Source: Pseudomonadota bacterium
Lineage (GTDB): Bacteria > Pseudomonadota > Alphaproteobacteria > Kiloniellales > J153
Direction: 5' to 3'
Assembly (NCBI GenBank): GCA_022572105.1
Contig: JACZWN010000006.1
Span: forward strand, 1-31,664
DNA length: 31,664 bases
Within the stretch, counting starts at the first letter, position 1. The number at the start of each line of letters is the position of its first letter. This document shows positions 16,894-25,329 of the stretch, one piece after another. Made by a program: the position numbers and the translations under genes. The notes below the pieces were generated by a model. It ran no database searches. It had not been told where the DNA came from and worked only from the letters and a program-made list of their open reading frames with translations.

Positions 16894-17873
16894 GACCCCC
16901 CCGTCAGGTGCGGGTGAAAGCAGCGCACTTCGCGTCCGGCAAAAGGCGAGCTCATCTCCGGGTCTGCCGCGCAGGCGCCGTCGGATCGCGGGCAACGGGT
17001 TCGGAAGGCGCAACCCGACGGCAGATTGAGGAGCGAGGGCGTCATACCGGGAATCTGCGACATCGGCCTGCCGCGTGGGTTCTGGCTCGGCACCGACCGG
17101 ATCAGGCCCCGCGTATAGGGGTGCAGCGGTGCATCGAGCACCTCGTCGACGGTGCCGGATTCGACGATCTTTCCGGCATACATCACGCAAACCCTGTCGG
17201 CGAGACTGGCGACGACGGAGAGGTCGTGGGTTATCCAGAGCAAGGCGGTCGACGTCTCGCGGCACAGCTTCTGCACTTCGTAGAGGATCTGCCCCTGAAT
17301 GGTGACATCGAGAGCGGTCGTCGGTTCGTCGGCGATGAGTAGATCGGGCTTGTTCAGAAGGGCGATGGCGATGCATACGCGCTGGCGCATGCCGCCGGAA
17401 AACTGGTGCGGGTACGCCTTGAGACGCTCTTCGGCGGCGGAAATTCCGACCTGACCAAGCGCGTCGCGCGAGCGGCGCCAAGCCTCCTTGCGGTCGACGT
17501 CTTCATGCGCACGGATCGCCTCGATCATCTGCGTGTCGATGCGCAGGACCGGGTTCAGGGTCATCATGGGATCCTGGAAGATCATCGCGATATGGCGGCC
17601 TCTGAGCCGTCGCATCTGCCCGTCCGGCAGTCCGGCGATGTCGGTTCCCTTGAATAGAATCCGCCCGGAGGTGACCCTCCCCGGCGGATCCACGAGGCCC
17701 ATGATCGAGAAGCCAGTGACCGTCTTGCCCGAGCCGGATTCGCCGACAAGCCCCAGAACCTCGCCCCGGTCGACGCTAAAACTGACGTCGTCCACCGCCT
17801 TGACCACACCCGCCTTGGTGAAGAAGTAGGTCTTTAGGCCTTCAACCTTGAGGGTGGAGAGGTTATCGGTCAC
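16890..17873 (-). CDS. dipeptide/oligopeptide ABC transporter ATP-binding protein (OppD/DppD type)
   Basis: This is the second ATPase of the importer, 327 residues. It shows Walker A GESGSGKT (about 44-51), Q-loop MIFQDPMMTLNPV, signature FSGGMRQRVCIAIAL, Walker B LLIADEPTTALDVT, H-loop ITHDLSVVASL, and the C-terminal peptide-importer extension with HPYTRGLI and GCAFRTRCPRSDGAC. The start is GTG at 17873, ten bases after the permease stop. No strong ribosome site is visible, so coupling to the upstream gene is likely. It overlaps the OppF-like gene by four bases, which places both under one transcript. Confidence 0.92.
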   Translation of the reverse strand: MTDNLSTLKVEGLKTYFFTKAGVVKAVDDVSFSVDRGEVLGLVGESGSGKTVTGFSIMGLVDPPGRVTSGRILFKGTDIAGLPDGQMRRLRGRHIAMIFQDPMMTLNPVLRIDTQMIEAIRAHEDVDRKEAWRRSRDALGQVGISAAEERLKAYPHQFSGGMRQRVCIAIALLNKPDLLIADEPTTALDVTIQGQILYEVQKLCRETSTALLWITHDLSVVASLADRVCVMYAGKIVESGTVDEVLDAPLHPYTRGLIRSVPSQNPRGRPMSQIPGMTPSLLNLPSGCAFRTRCPRSDGACAADPEMSSPFAGREVRCFHPHLTGGS

Positions 17874-17883
17874 AACCGCATAT

Positions 17884-18807
17884 CTACTTTTGCAGGCGCG
17901 GGTTTAGAATGTCGCGGAGCTGGTCGCCGACCAGATTGATGCTGAAGATCGTGATGAGCAGAGCGATGCCTGGGAAGAAGCTGATCCAATAATTGCCGGT
18001 CAGCATGTAATCGAAACCGGTGGCAATGAGCAGCCCGAGCGACGGCTCGGTGACGGGCAGGCCGATGCCGAGAAACGACAACGTCGCCTCGAGCGCGATG
18101 GCGTGCGCCACCTGGACCGTTACGACAACGATTAGCGGCGGCATGACGTTGGGCAGCATGTGCCGGAAAACGACGCGCCGGTGGCTGAGCGCGAGGCATA
18201 TAGCGGCCTCGATGTATTCCTTTTCGCGTTCGACCAGCGCCGAGCCACGTACGGTACGAGCGTAGTACGCCCATTGAACGAGAACGAGAGCGATGATGAT
18301 CTTGTCGACCCCCTTGCCGAGAACCGCGACCAGGACCAGCGCCACGAGAATCGCCGGAAAACTGAGCTGTAGGTCGACGATTCGCATGATGATGGTGTCG
18401 ACCCGGCCGCCGAAGTAGGCGGCCACGAGCCCGATGGACATGCCCAAACAGAGCGCAAGAAAGCCACTCATCGCGCCCACGGCGAGACTGATGCGGAGGC
18501 CGTAGAAGATCGCGCTCAGCATGTCGCGGCCTTGATCGTCGGTACCGAGCACGAACTTCATGCCTGTCAGCCCGATGGACCCGGGCGGCTGGCGGCCGTC
18601 GAGAATGTCGATCTCGCCAAGGTCATACGGGTTCTGCGGCGAGATCAGCGGCGCGAAGATCGCCACGAAGGCAATCGCCATTATGACGAACAGTGCGCCG
18701 ATGGCGACCTTGCTATCGCAGTAGTCCGAAAGGAACCGCTTGAGCGGCGACTCTGCCTGGGCGACGCCCTCTGAAGATGCGACCGGGAAGGTTTCCGTGG
18801 TTGCCAT
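17884..18807 (-). CDS. dipeptide-type ABC transporter permease (DppC/OppC family)
   Basis: This 307-residue inner-membrane permease has a cytoplasmic N-terminal extension (about residues 1-33), a first span (IGALFVIMAIAFVAIFAPLIS), and about five more spans. The cytoplasmic EAA-type coupling loop reads EYIEAAICLALSHRRVVFRHMLPNVMPPL. FVLGTDDQGRDMLSAIFYGLRISL is the conserved block of the DppC group. The ATG at 18807 shares a base with the TAA of the DppB-like gene (TAATG), so translation is coupled. It forms the channel together with that protein. Confidence 0.92.
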   Translation of the reverse strand: MATTETFPVASSEGVAQAESPLKRFLSDYCDSKVAIGALFVIMAIAFVAIFAPLISPQNPYDLGEIDILDGRQPPGSIGLTGMKFVLGTDDQGRDMLSAIFYGLRISLAVGAMSGFLALCLGMSIGLVAAYFGGRVDTIIMRIVDLQLSFPAILVALVLVAVLGKGVDKIIIALVLVQWAYYARTVRGSALVEREKEYIEAAICLALSHRRVVFRHMLPNVMPPLIVVVTVQVAHAIALEATLSFLGIGLPVTEPSLGLLIATGFDYMLTGNYWISFFPGIALLITIFSINLVGDQLRDILNPRLQK

Positions 18808-19784
18808 TATCCCTTCACGTCCTGCAGCCGCACCCGCGGGTCGAGCACCGAGTAAAGGATGTCGACCAGGAGGTTGATGGTGATGAACAAGAACACGACC
18901 ATCAACAGGTAGGCGACGATGATCGGTCGGTCGAGCAACTGCATCGAATCGATGATTAGCTTGCCCATGCCAGGCCAGGCAAAGACGGTTTCGGTCACCA
19001 CCGAGTACGCGATCACGTTGCCCAGTTCCAGTCCGAGCACCGTGACCACCGGAATCAGGATGTTCTTCAGGATATGAACCATCACGATGCGCCGTGGGCT
19101 CAAGCCTTTGGCCCGCGCGAACTTGACGTAATCCTGCAGCGCCGCCTCACGGGTGCCGGCGCGGGCCAGGCGAATCACCAGCGCCAGCTTGAGCAGCGCC
19201 AGGTTGAGCGCCGGCATCAACAGGTGCGAGAGCCCGTCCGCGGTGAGGAAACTGACCTGCATGCCCAAAAACTCGACGGTTTCGCCGCGCCCGGTGGCGG
19301 GCAACACGCCCAGCATCACGGCGAACACCATGATCATCATGATGCCGACCCAGAAGGTGGGCAGGCTGAATCCGAGGATCGAGCCGCCCATGATCGTCTT
19401 GCCAACCATCGAATCGGGCTTGAGGCCCGCCCACATGCCGAGCGGGATACCGAAGACGATCGCGATGAGCATGGCCGCCAAGGCCAGCTCGAGCGTCGCC
19501 GGAATGCGTTGGACGATGAGCTGAATCGCGGGCATGCCGAACACGAAAGACTTGCCAAGGTCGCCTTTAACGGCGTTCTCGACGAAGACCAGATACTGCT
19601 GCCAAATTGGGAGGTCGAGCCCGAGCGCCTTGATCGCCCGTTCCAGTTCCTCCTGGTCGAATTCCGGATTGATCAGGATGTCGACCGGGTTGCCGATGAC
19701 GTTGACCCCGAAAAAGACGAGGAGCGACATGGCCACGATGACGGCTAAGGACTGCAGCAACCGTCGGACGATGAAAACCGACAC
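18807..19784 (-). CDS. dipeptide-type ABC transporter permease (DppB/OppB family)
   Basis: This 325-residue inner-membrane permease opens with the typical FIVRRLLQSLAVIVAMSLLVFFGVNV span. It has the periplasmic region with GDLGKSFVFGMP, several spans, and the coupling loop DYVKFARAKGLSPRRIVMVHILKNILIPV, followed by FAWPGMGKLIIDSM. The start is GTG at 19784 with GGAGG upstream. An 87-bp gap separates it from the binding-protein gene and contains a strong hairpin (19835-19857), while the downstream permease gene overlaps it. This spacing suggests more binding protein than permease is made. Confidence 0.92.
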   Translation of the reverse strand: MSVFIVRRLLQSLAVIVAMSLLVFFGVNVIGNPVDILINPEFDQEELERAIKALGLDLPIWQQYLVFVENAVKGDLGKSFVFGMPAIQLIVQRIPATLELALAAMLIAIVFGIPLGMWAGLKPDSMVGKTIMGGSILGFSLPTFWVGIMMIMVFAVMLGVLPATGRGETVEFLGMQVSFLTADGLSHLLMPALNLALLKLALVIRLARAGTREAALQDYVKFARAKGLSPRRIVMVHILKNILIPVVTVLGLELGNVIAYSVVTETVFAWPGMGKLIIDSMQLLDRPIIVAYLLMVVFLFITINLLVDILYSVLDPRVRLQDVKG

Positions 19785-19834
19785 CTTGCGCCTCCGTCCC
19801 GAGATCAGCCGATAAGCATCAAGCGGAAAGGGAC

Positions 19835-19857
19835 GCGGGCGGCCCCGTGCCGCCCGC
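19835..19857 (-). promoter_or_regulatory. intercistronic hairpin between binding-protein and permease genes
   Basis: A perfect 9-bp GC-only stem (GCGGGCGGC / GCCGCCCGC) with a 5-base loop lies 14 bases after the binding-protein stop codon on the minus strand. No U-tract follows, so it is more likely an mRNA-stabilising or processing hairpin than a terminator. Confidence 0.5.
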
Positions 19858-19871
19858 CTGATTCGTCCCCG

Positions 19872-21443
19872 CTACTTCTTCACTACGTTCATAAGTAAGG
19901 TCGCCTCGTCGGTACGGGGCGTATAGGCAAGTCCCGGGCGGGTCGCCCAGGTATTGACCTGGTAATGCAACGGGATGATCCCAAGATCGTTGATGGCGAT
20001 CTCGGTCGCCTTTTGCAGCAGCTTCTCACGCTTGGCGTCGTCCACGGTCGCGAGCGCATCCTCGATGATCTTGTCGACCTCGGGATTGGAGTAGCGTCCG
20101 CGGTTCGAGGCGCCGAAGCCGCGCGCCTTGTCGTAGGTGTGCAGCAACGACTTCAGCGGCGAGGAAGCCTCGCCCGTGCCGGCTCCCCAGCCGACGAGAA
20201 TAAAGCTGAACTCGGGCGTCTTGTTGGGGCCGCCGCGCGATGCCCGACTGAAGTAGACGCTTCTCGGCATGGTTTCGATCTTGGCCTCGATGCCGACCCG
20301 AGTCAGCATCTGGCCGATCGCCTGGGCGATCTTGTCATCGTTGATATAGCGGTCGTTCGGGCCGTGGAGGGTAAGGCCAAAGCCGCCTCCCCAACCCGCT
20401 TCGGCGAGAAGCTTCTTTGCGCCCTCTGGATCGTACGCCTCGACCTTGAGGTTCGGGCTCACCCCGAAGAACCCCTCCGGCAGAAGCTGCCCGGCCGGAA
20501 TGGCGATGCCTTCCATGACCTTCTCGACGATCGCCGGACGGTTGATCGCCTTGGAAATCGCCTTGCGGACGCGCACGTCCTTGAGCGGGTTCTTGCCGCC
20601 CGTCCCGGTGACGAACGGCGAATCGTCGCGGTCGTGATCCAGGTGCAGGTAGATCACGCGGTTCGATACGCCCTGGGAGAGGACGACCTCGGGGTTGGTC
20701 TTGAGATGACCGATGTCCGCCGTCGGCACCTGGTCGATCATATCGACGTCGCCGGCAAGGAGCGCCGCGACGCGCGTCGGGTCGCTATTGATCGGCTTGA
20801 TGACCACATGGTCGAACGCGGCCTTCTCGCCCCAGTAATCGGGGTTCTTCTCGAGCACCAACCGGTCGCCGGGTACCCACTCGACGAACTTGTACGGGCC
20901 GGTGCCGATGGCCGCCTTGCCGGAATTGTAGTCCGCGGTCTTCGCACCCTCGCCATGCTTCTTCGAGATGATGTTAAGGGTCGAGACGTCGTTCGGCATC
21001 AGCGGATAGGGCCGCTCCGTCGTGATATGGATCGTAAAGTCGTCGATCTTCTTGAGCGTCTTGCCCTTGGTGTAGAGGGCGAACGACGACGGACTGGCCT
21101 CGACGTTGGGTGCCCGCTCGAAGGTGAAGAGCACGTCATCCGCCGTGAACGGCGAACCGTCGTGGAACTTTACGCCCTGGCGCAGTTTGAACTCCCAGAC
21201 GGTATCGCTGAGTGGCTTCCACGACACCGCCAAGCCCGGGCCAAGCTGTTGTTTCTCGTTGGTATGGACCAGGCGGTCGAATATGTGCCGAGCGGCCGAG
21301 TTATTCGGTCCGAGATTGTGATAGTGCGGGTCGATCGACGATGGCTCGAGCTTCAGGCCGACACGCAAGTCTGCCGCCCCAACGGTGCCGGCGAGCAAAA
21401 CCGCCGCGACCACGCCGAGCAATCCGAGTGTGATTCTTTTCAT
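19872..21443 (-). CDS. ABC transporter substrate-binding protein, family 5 (peptide/DppA-like)
   Basis: This periplasmic binding protein belongs to the SBP_bac_5 family, which takes peptides, opines, nickel or related ligands. The 523-residue precursor starts MKRITLGLLGVVAAVLLAGT with a type I signal ending near VGAAD. The family blocks ILEPSSIDPHYHN-like text, DTVWEFKLRQGVKFHDGSPFTADDVLFTFER, GTGPYKFVEWVPGDRLVLEKNPDYWG and DVRVRKAISKAINRPAIVEKV are clear. GGAGGAAA upstream fixes the ATG at 21443; a frame reaching 21491 is not used. It follows the M81 gene by 150 bp and leads the dppBC-oppDF set. The ligand is not evident. Confidence 0.92.
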   Translation of the reverse strand: MKRITLGLLGVVAAVLLAGTVGAADLRVGLKLEPSSIDPHYHNLGPNNSAARHIFDRLVHTNEKQQLGPGLAVSWKPLSDTVWEFKLRQGVKFHDGSPFTADDVLFTFERAPNVEASPSSFALYTKGKTLKKIDDFTIHITTERPYPLMPNDVSTLNIISKKHGEGAKTADYNSGKAAIGTGPYKFVEWVPGDRLVLEKNPDYWGEKAAFDHVVIKPINSDPTRVAALLAGDVDMIDQVPTADIGHLKTNPEVVLSQGVSNRVIYLHLDHDRDDSPFVTGTGGKNPLKDVRVRKAISKAINRPAIVEKVMEGIAIPAGQLLPEGFFGVSPNLKVEAYDPEGAKKLLAEAGWGGGFGLTLHGPNDRYINDDKIAQAIGQMLTRVGIEAKIETMPRSVYFSRASRGGPNKTPEFSFILVGWGAGTGEASSPLKSLLHTYDKARGFGASNRGRYSNPEVDKIIEDALATVDDAKREKLLQKATEIAINDLGIIPLHYQVNTWATRPGLAYTPRTDEATLLMNVVKK

Positions 21444-21593
21444 GAGCGTTTCCTCCCGATTCTGGGACTGGAACGAGGCAAGCGTACGCACTTGGCGCCT
21501 TTTCGATCAATCGCGATTAAGCCCATGCCTCGACTCGCGCCAACCCCTTGGGTGCAACATTGACTCAACGCTGGGCCGGCGGCAAGCCTCGCG

Positions 21594-23111
21594 CTAACCA
21601 CGCGGCGGTGTCCACGTGGTCTCCGGGTCGAGCGGATAGACGGGACGCGGCAGCCTGGCGAACCGGATGCGGGAGAGAATCGGCGAGACCAGGCCGCCGG
21701 CGTCGACCTCGACGACTTGCGAATCATCGAAAAACTCGTCGAAACCGGCCCGAAAGTGGCCGCGCGACTTCACCACCACCGTACGGAAGGCGGCGATGTC
21801 GAGCCCAAGCGATTCGAGGAAGGCCGGATCGGCGCACTGCACCCGCCGGCTGGCGACGGCCACGGTGACGTTGCCGATCTTCAGCGCGGCGCACGCGCCA
21901 AGATCGACCGTGCGTCCGCGATAGGTCCCGCGCCGGCCGACGACCCCGCCGTCGCCAAGTTTCAGAACCGTCGCCGACTCGGTGAAACGGCGAGCGTGCT
22001 CGCCCGCCCCGGAGGAATTGAATGTCGCCTGAATCGGGCTGCCCTCGCCCGCGGCATGGCATTGCATCGCGAGCGCCGGATCGATGAACAGGCCGAGCAA
22101 AGCGCTCTTGGCCTTGGCCGCGATCAGGGCCTCGAGGATCTCGGTGGTGTTGCCACGCCCGCCGCCGCCCGGATTGTCGGCCACGTCGGCGAGACAGACC
22201 GCGGGCTCATCCTCGTTCAGACCCGCGTGGACCGCCGCCGCAACGGCCTCGGACACGGGCGTCAGTTGGGCCTGGAATCGCTCGCGGTCGGCCCAGGCCC
22301 GTCGTGCCAGGTCGAACGTCACTTGCGCCGGACGGGCGCCGGCTCCATAGGCAAGGATCGCGAGACCGTTCTTCGGCGTATCCGAATAGGCGAAACCGCC
22401 CACCACCGAGACGATGTCGAGACCGTCGCCGATGGCCGCCTGCCCAGCCTCGATTAGGTCAGCGTACGGCCCGCGCGCGGTCAGCAGGGTCACCGTCGGC
22501 GCGACAATGGGCAAGCGGACGAAGCTCGCGGCGAGCCGATCGCCGTCGAGCAACCGACGCAACAATCGCGCCGCCTCGGCCGCGCGCTCGGCCTGATCGA
22601 CGTGTGGGTTGGTGCGGTACGCGATGATGGCGTCGGTGCTGGCCGCCATTTCATCGCTGATGTTGGCGTGCAGATCGACCGTGGCGACCACTGGCGCTCG
22701 GGGCCCAACCACGTTCCGCACCATGCGAAAAAGCTCGCCATCGGGGTCGAGACTGCCGGTGGAGGTCATGGCGCCGTGGTTGCTGATATACACCGCGTCG
22801 AGCGGCAGTCGGCGCGCGAGGCGGGACCGCATCGCCTCCATCGTCTCGGTGAAGAAGCCATGGTCTACCGGACCGCCCGGCTCGGTCGCGGTGACGATGA
22901 TCGGTACCGGCTCCCATGTCCCGGCCCGGTCCATGTCCGCGACGAAGCCGGGTATCTCGGCCGGCATCGCCGGCGCGGGCTTTGCCGCCTCGGCGACGAT
23001 CTCGTCCTCGACCAGGTAGCATGAAGCGCGGAAGTCCGCGCCGGTCGTCACCGGCGCGAAGGCGTTGCTTTCCAAATGCATGCCGAGGATCGCGATGCGC
23101 GGTTTGCTCAT
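21594..23111 (-). CDS. M81-family metallopeptidase (MlrC-like)
   Basis: M81 proteins are putative zinc metallopeptidases named after MlrC, which degrades linearised microcystin; most members have no known substrate. The 505-residue product has the N-terminal catalytic region with GMHLESNAFAP (about 10-20), DAVYISNHGAMTSTG, VVATVDLHANISDEM and YRTNPHVDQAERA. The C-terminal MlrC domain begins near CLADVADNPGGGGRGNTTEIL. No signal peptide is present, so it acts in the cytosol. The ATG at 23111 starts the conserved core with a weak GGGG upstream. The gene is co-directional with the peptide-type importer and divergent from the AstE-like hydrolase. That points to breakdown of an imported peptide-like compound, a role inferred from context. 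Confidence 0.9.
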   Translation of the reverse strand: MSKPRIAILGMHLESNAFAPVTTGADFRASCYLVEDEIVAEAAKPAPAMPAEIPGFVADMDRAGTWEPVPIIVTATEPGGPVDHGFFTETMEAMRSRLARRLPLDAVYISNHGAMTSTGSLDPDGELFRMVRNVVGPRAPVVATVDLHANISDEMAASTDAIIAYRTNPHVDQAERAAEAARLLRRLLDGDRLAASFVRLPIVAPTVTLLTARGPYADLIEAGQAAIGDGLDIVSVVGGFAYSDTPKNGLAILAYGAGARPAQVTFDLARRAWADRERFQAQLTPVSEAVAAAVHAGLNEDEPAVCLADVADNPGGGGRGNTTEILEALIAAKAKSALLGLFIDPALAMQCHAAGEGSPIQATFNSSGAGEHARRFTESATVLKLGDGGVVGRRGTYRGRTVDLGACAALKIGNVTVAVASRRVQCADPAFLESLGLDIAAFRTVVVKSRGHFRAGFDEFFDDSQVVEVDAGGLVSPILSRIRFARLPRPVYPLDPETTWTPPRG

Positions 23112-23324
23112 CCCCAGGATTCCCGCTCACAGTTATCGTCATGGGCCGAAACGGCGACCCACCCTAGCAGAGCGCAGCGGCGCCATGTACCAATCGGAGG
23201 GACCCGCGGCGCGGGCGGCGCCCGATCGCGGATTCGCGCATGGCGAGATGCGTGCAAGGTATTGGGAATCGGCGGCTTAGGCGGTATCGTAGCCGTCCTC
23301 GCCAAGCCCGACGGAGGATCCAAG
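23112..23324. promoter_or_regulatory. divergent intergenic region between the M81 and AstE-like genes
   Basis: This 213-bp gap must hold promoters for both flanking genes because they diverge. The GC-rich palindromic patch around 23200-23226 (CCCGCGGCGCGGGCGGCGCCC) could fold. I see no convincing -35/-10 pair and no clear operator. A 31-codon open frame from 23184 has no ribosome site and was not called. Confidence 0.3.
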
Positions 23325-24278
23325 GTGTCCGAGAAGACGTACAAGATCGAGCTTACGCCGCCCGACATCGCGCCGTACCGGTCCGGAAATACCGGGGTCG
23401 ACTTCGTCACGACCTTGGACAGCAACGAACCGGGTCCGCATGTCATGGTGAATGCGGTTGTCCATGGCAACGAGTTGTGCGGCGCGGTCGCGGTGGATTT
23501 CCTGTTCAAGCACGGTATCCGGCCGACCAGAGGCAAGCTCACCCTAAGCTTCGCCAACCATGAGGCGTACCAGCGTTTCGATCCGTCGGACCCCTCGGCC
23601 ACGCGTTTCGTCGACGAGGATTTCAATCGGCTTTGGTCGCCGGAGGTCTTGGAAGGACCGCGCGACAGCGTCGAACTGCGCCGTGCCCGCGCACTCCGGC
23701 CCATCATCGATGAGGCCGATATTCTTCTCGATATCCACTCGATGCAGACCGGATGCCCTCCGCTGATCATGGCCGGACCCTTGCCCAAGGGCCGCGAGCT
23801 CGCCGCCGCCGTCGGATTTCCCGCCCATGTCGTGATCGATGCCGGGCACGCCGCCGGGCGCCGGATGCGGGACTACGGCGGCTTCGGCGATCCGCTCAGC
23901 GCGAAAAACGCGATTCTGGTCGAGTGCGGCCAGCACTGGGAGGCCTCCAGCGGCCCGGTCGCCATCGAATCGACGTTGCGCTTCCTTCGTCATCTGGACG
24001 TCATTGATCCGGGTTTTGCCAACGCACACCTCCGCGAGGCGCCGCCTGCGCCGCAAAAATTCATCGAGGGGACCGAGGCCGTTACGATCAAGACCGACCG
24101 GTTCGAATTCGTCGACGAGTTCCATGGACTCGAGACGATCCCCACCGCCGGCACGGTCCTGGCGCACGACGGCGACGAACCCATCGTGACGCCGTACGAC
24201 GACTGCGTGTTGATCATGCCGTCGCGGCGGCTCCAGCCCGGACAAACGGCAGTCCGGTTCGGTCGTTATATCGCGTAG
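23325..24278 (+). CDS. succinylglutamate desuccinylase/aspartoacylase-family zinc hydrolase
   Basis: This is a zinc-dependent carboxypeptidase-fold (M14-like) protein of the AstE/AspA family, which removes N-acyl groups from amino acids. The 317-residue product has VNAVVHGNELCG with ligands His47 and Glu50, the RFVDEDFNRLW block, the third ligand in DILLDIHSMQTG, and a later acidic residue in ECGQHWE that fits the catalytic Glu region. The start is GTG at 23325, with GGAGG at 23313-23317; an upstream frame to 23076 overlaps the M81 gene and is rejected. It diverges from the M81/peptide-importer operon, so it may remove an acyl cap from the imported compound. Its substrate is not known. Confidence 0.85.
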   Translation: MSEKTYKIELTPPDIAPYRSGNTGVDFVTTLDSNEPGPHVMVNAVVHGNELCGAVAVDFLFKHGIRPTRGKLTLSFANHEAYQRFDPSDPSATRFVDEDFNRLWSPEVLEGPRDSVELRRARALRPIIDEADILLDIHSMQTGCPPLIMAGPLPKGRELAAAVGFPAHVVIDAGHAAGRRMRDYGGFGDPLSAKNAILVECGQHWEASSGPVAIESTLRFLRHLDVIDPGFANAHLREAPPAPQKFIEGTEAVTIKTDRFEFVDEFHGLETIPTAGTVLAHDGDEPIVTPYDDCVLIMPSRRLQPGQTAVRFGRYIA

Positions 24279-24304
24279 GTGCAGGGAGACCGAGCGCGCC
24301 GGGC

Positions 24305-24585
24305 TGATACCAAGGAGCGTTGATGATGACCCATCGAGACGGTTTCCCAAGGTTTTCGGCCAGGAGCGCATGGTGCGGCGATGCCGGGCATCGCAAGCCC
24401 TGCGGGACGCCGTCCGAAAGCCTTGGGAAGCCGCCGTGCCGGTCGCGCGGGCGAACCGGCAGCGGGCGAATCGGTGCGGGCGTCGGAAAGCCTTGACGAT
24501 GCCCCGCATCGCCCGCGGCTTCCCTCCTACCCGCCCGTTGGCCCGTGCGATCTCCATGGGTCATTATCAAGGACCTTTGGTATCA
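24305..24585. mobile_element. MITE/REP-like structured element with terminal inverted repeats
   Basis: The 281-bp element is bounded by imperfect 30-bp inverted repeats. The left end (24305-24334) starts TGATACCAAGGAGCGTTGAT and ends GACCCAT. The right end (24556-24585), read inward, starts TGATACCAAAGGTCCTTGAT and ends GACCCAT; 25 of 30 bases agree. Inside, a 20-base arm at 24340-24359 pairs with 24414-24433 (18 of 20), enclosing a second hairpin with 7-bp arms (24378-24394). Another hairpin lies at 24497-24511. It contains no credible gene, although an open frame crosses it. It fills the gap between the AstE-like gene and pdxJ, and its last three bases form the pdxJ stop codon. No target duplication is obvious. 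Confidence 0.75.
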
Positions 24586-25329
24586 GGCGGCCGCCGGACG
24601 CAACGCCGCCAGGTACGCCTGCACGCTGCTTGTCAGTCCCATGGACAGCGCGTCGCTCCACAGGAAATGACCGATCGAGACTTCCAGCAACCAGGGAATG
24701 GCCCGGCGGAAGGTCGTGAGATTTTCCAGATTGAGGTCATGGCCGGCGTTCGTGCCCAGGCCGATGTCCTTGGCCAGGGCCGCAGCCGCCACGTAGCGGC
24801 CGAGAACGGCCCTTTCCTGGTCCGTCCCAAAGCTCCGCGCGTAATGAGCCGTGTAGAGCTCGATTCGGTCGGCACCGACTCGCGCGCTGCCCCGGACGCT
24901 TGCCGCATCCGGCTCGATGAAAAGAACGGCCCGGGTGCCGACATCGTGGAGCGCGTCGATCACGGAGCCGAGCATCGCGGCATCGGATCGAATGTCCCAG
25001 CCGCTGTCGGAGGTCTGGACCTCGGGTGGATCGGGCACGAGAGTCGTTTGCGTCGGTCGGATCAGCCGAATGAGTTCTAGGAAATCCGAAGACGGATAAC
25101 CCTCGACGTTGAATTCAACGCGCCCGGCGAATTCGTCGCGCAGCATCGCCGCCAGCGCGGTGACATCGTGATGACGGATGTGACGCCCGTCCGGGCGCGG
25201 GTGAACGGTTATGCCCTGAGCGCCGGCTTGGACCGCCATGCGCGCGGCGCGCCGGACGTCCGGATAGCCGGTGTCGCGCTGGTTGCGCAACAGGGCCACT
25301 TTGTTCACGTTCACGCTGAGATTCGTCAT
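24583..25329 (-). CDS. pdxJ: pyridoxine 5'-phosphate synthase
   Basis: PdxJ condenses 1-deoxyxylulose 5-phosphate with 3-amino-2-oxopropyl phosphate to form pyridoxine 5'-phosphate, the last step of the DXP-dependent vitamin B6 pathway. The 248-residue TIM-barrel product has normal length. It shows LSVNVNKVALLRNQR at the N-terminus, GITVHPRPDGRHIRHHD with the active-site His43, FNVEGYPS with Glu76, and GLGTNAGHDLNLEN with the C-terminal-half His. The ATG at 25329 starts the core with AGGG upstream; the frame to 25494 is not supported. Its usual partners are not adjacent. Its TGA stop is the outermost triplet of the repeat element at 24305-24585, so the original 3' end may have been altered. 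Confidence 0.92.
   Translation of the reverse strand: MTNLSVNVNKVALLRNQRDTGYPDVRRAARMAVQAGAQGITVHPRPDGRHIRHHDVTALAAMLRDEFAGRVEFNVEGYPSSDFLELIRLIRPTQTTLVPDPPEVQTSDSGWDIRSDAAMLGSVIDALHDVGTRAVLFIEPDAASVRGSARVGADRIELYTAHYARSFGTDQERAVLGRYVAAAALAKDIGLGTNAGHDLNLENLTTFRRAIPWLLEVSIGHFLWSDALSMGLTSSVQAYLAALRPAAA

Noticed and set aside
21509..21518. AATCGCGATT palindrome upstream of the family-5 binding-protein gene
   Set aside because: It is only 10 bp with no second copy or promoter fit, too little to call an operator.
23184..23280. 31-codon plus-strand frame in the M81/AstE-like gap
   Set aside because: No ribosome site upstream and no recognisable content.
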